Position numbers and translations under genes: made by a program
The notes under the pieces: model-generated
The model's input: only the letters and a program-made list of their open reading frames with translations
The model's database searches: none
What the model was told of the DNA's origin: nothing
NCBI GenBank assembly: GCA_937902695.1
Contig: CALFNI010000607.1
Coordinates: forward strand, 1 to 8,347
Length of the DNA: 8,347 nucleotides
Direction: 5' to 3'
Source of the DNA: an uncultured Rhodanobacteraceae bacterium
Lineage (GTDB): Bacteria; Pseudomonadota; Gammaproteobacteria; Xanthomonadales; Rhodanobacteraceae
Shown here: positions 5,440 through 8,347 of the stretch, in pieces
How the letters are laid out: every line of letters begins with the position of its first letter
How positions within the stretch are numbered: the stretch's first letter is position 1

Positions 5440-6168
5440 CTATTTAGGCAAATACCCCGGCCCACCCAACTGCGCCGCCTGCCTCTCGATCCACTCCGCG
5501 CGCTGCGCCACACGCGCCGAAGGCGGATTCACGCGATAGCGCCGCGGATTCGGCAACACCGCCGCAAGCAGTGCCGATTCACGCGCCCCGAGCTGCGCCG
5601 GCGCCTTGCGAAAGAACCGCTCGCTCGCGGCAGCCGCGCCATAAACCCCGTCGCCGAACTCGGCGATATTGAGATAGACCTCGAGGATGCGCCGCTTCGG
5701 CCACATCGCCTCGATCAGCACCGTGAAATACGCTTCGAGCCCCTTGCGCACGAAGCTCCGTCCGTTCCAGAGGAAGAGATTCTTGGCGACCTGCTGGCTG
5801 ATCGTGCTCGCGCCGCGCAGACGATCGCCGTCCTCGGCATCGGCGATCGCATCCTGGATCGCCTCGACGTCGAAGCCGTGATGGAACGGGAATTTCTGGT
5901 CCTCGGCCGCGACGAGCGCGATCGGCAGCTGCTTGGACACCCGATCCCACGGCGTCCAGCGATAGCTCAGTGCGAATCCGCGCTCGCCGTGCGCGAATGC
6001 CGCGATGCGCCGCTCGAGCATGAACGCGCTCGTGACCGGATGCACGAAGCGCATGGCCGCCACCGCGCAAACGGTGAGCACGAGCCACGCGCCGATCGCA
6101 GACGCGATCCAGCGCAGCAAGCGCCGAGCGAACGATCGGCGCGGTGTCGGCTTGCCGGCTCCGAACAA
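5440..6168 (-). CDS. mtgA: Monofunctional biosynthetic peptidoglycan glycosyltransferase MtgA
   Basis: This 242-residue GT51 enzyme polymerises lipid II into glycan strands on the periplasmic face of the inner membrane. A basic cytosolic start is followed by one membrane helix (about 19-40) and the catalytic domain. GT51 motifs are in order: AAEDQKFPFHHGFD (87-100, catalytic Glu 89), RGASTISQQVAKNLFLW (118-134), RKGLEAYF (141-148, Glu 145 in the expected place of the second acidic residue), ILEVYLNIAEFGDGVYG (161-177) and the C-terminal RESALLAAVLPNPRRY (196-211). There is no transpeptidase domain, and the length is normal for MtgA. The chosen start is TTG at 6168, with GGAG eight bases upstream; the next in-frame ATG would cut into the membrane helix. 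It follows the protease gene and its terminator. Confidence 0.97.
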   Translation of the reverse strand: MFGAGKPTPRRSFARRLLRWIASAIGAWLVLTVCAVAAMRFVHPVTSAFMLERRIAAFAHGERGFALSYRWTPWDRVSKQLPIALVAAEDQKFPFHHGFDVEAIQDAIADAEDGDRLRGASTISQQVAKNLFLWNGRSFVRKGLEAYFTVLIEAMWPKRRILEVYLNIAEFGDGVYGAAAASERFFRKAPAQLGARESALLAAVLPNPRRYRVNPPSARVAQRAEWIERQAAQLGGPGYLPK

Positions 6169-6176
6169 AACCCAGT

Positions 6177-6180
6177 CTCC
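6177..6180 (-). promoter_or_regulatory. Ribosome binding site for the TTG start of mtgA
   Basis: The minus strand reads TTTTGGAG, eight further bases, then TTG. This supports TTG initiation at 6168. The site directly abuts the T-run of the preceding terminator. Confidence 0.6.
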
Positions 6181-6183
6181 AAA

Positions 6184-6213
6184 ACGACACCGGCGCGGAG
6201 GTCCGCGCCGGTG
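6184..6213 (-). terminator. Rho-independent terminator of the protease gene
   Basis: A 12-bp perfect GC-rich stem (6188-6199 with 6202-6213, CACCGGCGCGGA) with loop GG is followed on the minus strand by GTCGTTTT. It starts 41 bases after the protease stop, a usual distance. The T-run merges into the ribosome binding site of mtgA, so the hairpin also lies in the leader of any read-through mtgA transcript. Confidence 0.8.
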
Positions 6214-6254
6214 CGTTGAAGCTTAACCGCTCGTCGCGGTTGCCGGCACCTGCA

Positions 6255-8347
6255 TCAGTTGCACATGTAGTTGCCGCCGTCGGTGCCCGTGCCGAGGTCG
6301 ATCATCGGGCCGCCGTCGAAGCCGTCGGCGAAGATCTGGTCCGTCGTCGCCCCGCTGATGTGGACGCCGTCGAGCAGGAAGCCGAGGAAGTTCGCCGCGG
6401 GATCCGACGAGAAGCGCCAGCGGATGACGACGGACTGCCCGGCGTACGCAGCGAGGCTCGTCGTGAACGGCTTGAAGATCGCCGTCGCGGTGCCGTTGCC
6501 GGGATCGGCATTCGAGCTCGCCGTGGTGACGCCGTTGAACGCGCCGTGGGACGCGGCGTAGCCGCACGCGTTGCCCGGCGGGTCGCCGGTCTGCGCGAAC
6601 GAGCTCGGATAGCCGCCGTCGGGCGGAAGGTCGGCCCAGTTCGCGCCGCCGTCGGTCGAGATCTCCTGCACGACGCCGTCCCACTCGAACTCGAGGTCGT
6701 AGCGCGCCTGGAAGCTCAGCGTCGCATCGGCGGGCATCGTGAGCTCGGGCATCGTGATGCTGGCGCAGGTCAGATCCGGATAGTTCTGGCCGTCGCCGGC
6801 GCTGTGGTAGCTGAACTCGCCGGCCGCGGCGTCGGTGTTCGTGATGCGCCACGGTGCCTCGAGCGAGAGGTACGTGTGCGTGTCGACGTCGTCGAAGAAC
6901 GTCGCCGGATCCGGACCATCGGAGCCGGCCGGCGTCGTGTTGAGGATCTTCGAGGGCGGCGCGGCATTGCCGAGGCTGTCCGTCGCGACGACCTGGTAGT
7001 AGTACGGCGTGCCGTCGGTGACGCCGGTATCGCTGTAGCTCGCGGTGGCGAGATTGCTGGCCAGCGTCTGCGGATTGCCGAAGTACGGATCGGTATCGCG
7101 CTGCACCGTGTACGTCACGTCCGTTGCGGCCGGGCAGTTGGCCGTCGCTGGCCTCCAGCTGAGGTCGACGCTGCACGTCGCGTTGAACGCGTCGGCCGTC
7201 AGCGACACGCGATCGAAGATCGGCGCGAGCGTGCAGTCGTCCTGCGAGACGACGTCGACGCAACCCGACACGTCGCCTTCCACGTCGTTCTGCACGCCGC
7301 GCACCTTGTAGGCGTAGCTGAAGCCGCCTTGCGTGCGGTCGTCGTCTATCGGGGATGCGTCCGCCGCGCCGACGAGGCGGAAGTCGCCCGCGTTCGCGCT
7401 CGCGCACGCGCCGTCCGCGCGATAGAGCTGGAAGTCCTCGGCGCCGGCGGCGGCCGTGAATCCGATCGCGATCCCGGCCGTGCCGTTGCCGGCGACGCTG
7501 ACGCCGGTCGGCGCGGGGAACGGCGTCGGATCGGGCATGCCGAACGCGCCGGATACCGCGAGCGCGTAGCCCTGCCGGTCCGACTGGTCGCTGCCGTCGC
7601 CCGGCACGTTCGTGCCCTTGACGCGGATCGTGTAGCTGCCGGCGACCGGCGCGGTGAAGCGCACCATCTCGACCGTGTTCGTGTCGTCGGCCGTGCCGCC
7701 GGTGGTCGAGACGCCGGCCGAGAAGTGATTGCCGAGGTACGTCGCGGCGTTCGGATCGACGACTTCGAGATCGAGATCGTTGATCAGCGTCGACGCGGCG
7801 CCGAGCGCGGCGGCGGGATCGAACCAGGTCAGCGTCGCGCGGAACTCGATGCCGGCGGCGACGTTCGCGATCGTGTACTCGTTGACGTCGCCGGTCTCGA
7901 GGCCGGCCGCGTTGGTGCGCTCGAACAGGCGCATGCGGCGGCTGTCGTCGCCGTTCGGCATCGTGTTCTTGAACCAGAGGCTGCCGTCGAGCCACTCGCG
8001 GCCCCAGCCGGAATTGTTGTTCGGCCAGCTCGTCATCGGGTTCGTGCCGTTGAGGAGCACGGCCTTCATGACGTCGCCGCTCGCGTTGTAGGCGTCCGCT
8101 GCGTTCGCCTCGCCGCGCGGATACCAGCCGTCGGCGAAATACTGTCGCGCGAGCACCGCGTTGCCGGTGACGGTCGGCGCCGCCATCGACGTGCCGGACA
8201 GCGTCGCGGTCAGCGGGGCCTGCGGGGTCGTGTTGACGTTCGTCGAGCCGCGCGCGGAGACCGTGTTGCTGCCGGGCGCGGCGATGTCGGGCTTCGTGCG
8301 GCCGTCGGCGGTCGGACCGCGGCTCGAGAAGCCGGCGACCGTCAGCG
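6255..8347 (-). CDS. Subtilisin-like serine protease (S8, KP-43-type), C-terminal part
   Basis: The frame is open to the window edge, so the N-terminus (signal peptide, propeptide, catalytic Asp and His) is missing and 696 residues are visible. Residues 6-25 hold FSSRGPTADGRTKPDIAAPG and residues 51-57 hold GTSMAAP with the catalytic Ser 53, both diagnostic of subtilases. About 153-266 is the beta-jelly-roll of KP-43-type enzymes (LTWFDP, LINDLDLEVVDP, YTIRVKGTNVP). About 278-366 and 371-471 look like two FN3-type domains. About 483-665 is a beta-sandwich like the C-terminal region of immune-inhibitor-A proteins (QEISTDGGANW, VVIRWRF, FLLDGVHISG). IFADGFD follows at 671-677, then a 19-residue tail. 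It is probably a secreted protease for external protein. The ATG at 8186 lies inside the catalytic motif and is not a start. Confidence 0.96.
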   Translation of the reverse strand, partial: LTVAGFSSRGPTADGRTKPDIAAPGSNTVSARGSTNVNTTPQAPLTATLSGTSMAAPTVTGNAVLARQYFADGWYPRGEANAADAYNASGDVMKAVLLNGTNPMTSWPNNNSGWGREWLDGSLWFKNTMPNGDDSRRMRLFERTNAAGLETGDVNEYTIANVAAGIEFRATLTWFDPAAALGAASTLINDLDLEVVDPNAATYLGNHFSAGVSTTGGTADDTNTVEMVRFTAPVAGSYTIRVKGTNVPGDGSDQSDRQGYALAVSGAFGMPDPTPFPAPTGVSVAGNGTAGIAIGFTAAAGAEDFQLYRADGACASANAGDFRLVGAADASPIDDDRTQGGFSYAYKVRGVQNDVEGDVSGCVDVVSQDDCTLAPIFDRVSLTADAFNATCSVDLSWRPATANCPAATDVTYTVQRDTDPYFGNPQTLASNLATASYSDTGVTDGTPYYYQVVATDSLGNAAPPSKILNTTPAGSDGPDPATFFDDVDTHTYLSLEAPWRITNTDAAAGEFSYHSAGDGQNYPDLTCASITMPELTMPADATLSFQARYDLEFEWDGVVQEISTDGGANWADLPPDGGYPSSFAQTGDPPGNACGYAASHGAFNGVTTASSNADPGNGTATAIFKPFTTSLAAYAGQSVVIRWRFSSDPAANFLGFLLDGVHISGATTDQIFADGFDGGPMIDLGTGTDGGNYMCN

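Noticed and set aside
6223..7995. A 590-codon minus-strand open frame overlapping the protease gene
   Set aside because: Arg-rich shadow frame with no domains; the frame ending at 6255 carries GTSMAAP and ordered beta domains.
8184..8186. ATG at 8186 as the start of the protease gene
   Set aside because: This Met is the M of the catalytic GTSMAAP motif. The frame continues upstream with FSSRGP...KPDIAAPG to the window edge.

Overview
The window is high-GC DNA from what looks like a free-living Gram-negative gammaproteobacterium. A Lysobacterales (Xanthomonadales) member such as a Rhodanobacteraceae species is the best guess. The grounds are a standard MtgA, secreted multidomain proteins ending in a short [FL]xxGF[DE]-type tail, and palindromic intergenic repeats of a kind I associate with that order. 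The placement is inference, not a computed assignment.

Layout, left to right. Positions 1-57 hold what may be the last 18 codons of a rightward gene. Positions 61-167 hold a pair of inverted GC-rich hairpins lying between that gene and the following leftward genes. All five complete or nearly complete genes then run on the minus strand. They are a small two-CBS-domain protein (179-607), a large exported BNR/Asp-box beta-propeller protein with a C-terminal DUF11 domain (733-3747), and a GtrB/ArnC/DPM1-like membrane glycosyltransferase (3782-4720). After these come a 719-base non-coding gap (4721-5439), the peptidoglycan glycosyltransferase MtgA (5440-6168, TTG start), and the C-terminal part of a KP-43-type subtilisin-like protease (6255 to beyond 8347). 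A good intrinsic terminator (6188-6213) separates the protease from mtgA.

In transcription order (right to left) the genes are protease, mtgA, repeat element, glycosyltransferase, propeller protein, CBS protein. The glycosyltransferase and propeller genes are 34 nt apart and may form an operon. The theme is the cell envelope and exterior: two exported adhesive or degradative proteins, one peptidoglycan polymerase and one lipid-linked sugar transferase. No direct pathway link between them is shown by the sequence.

The most unusual object is the element at 4800-5408. It is about 609 bp, bounded by ~98-bp imperfect terminal inverted repeats. Its two halves appear to be diverged inverted copies of one ~300-bp unit meeting at an AT-rich central palindrome. 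At least 13 small hairpins can be drawn in it, and eight carry a TCC or CC loop with the same outer-to-centre polarity. Long open frames cross it on both strands, but they look like by-products of the symmetry. No transposase is present in the window.
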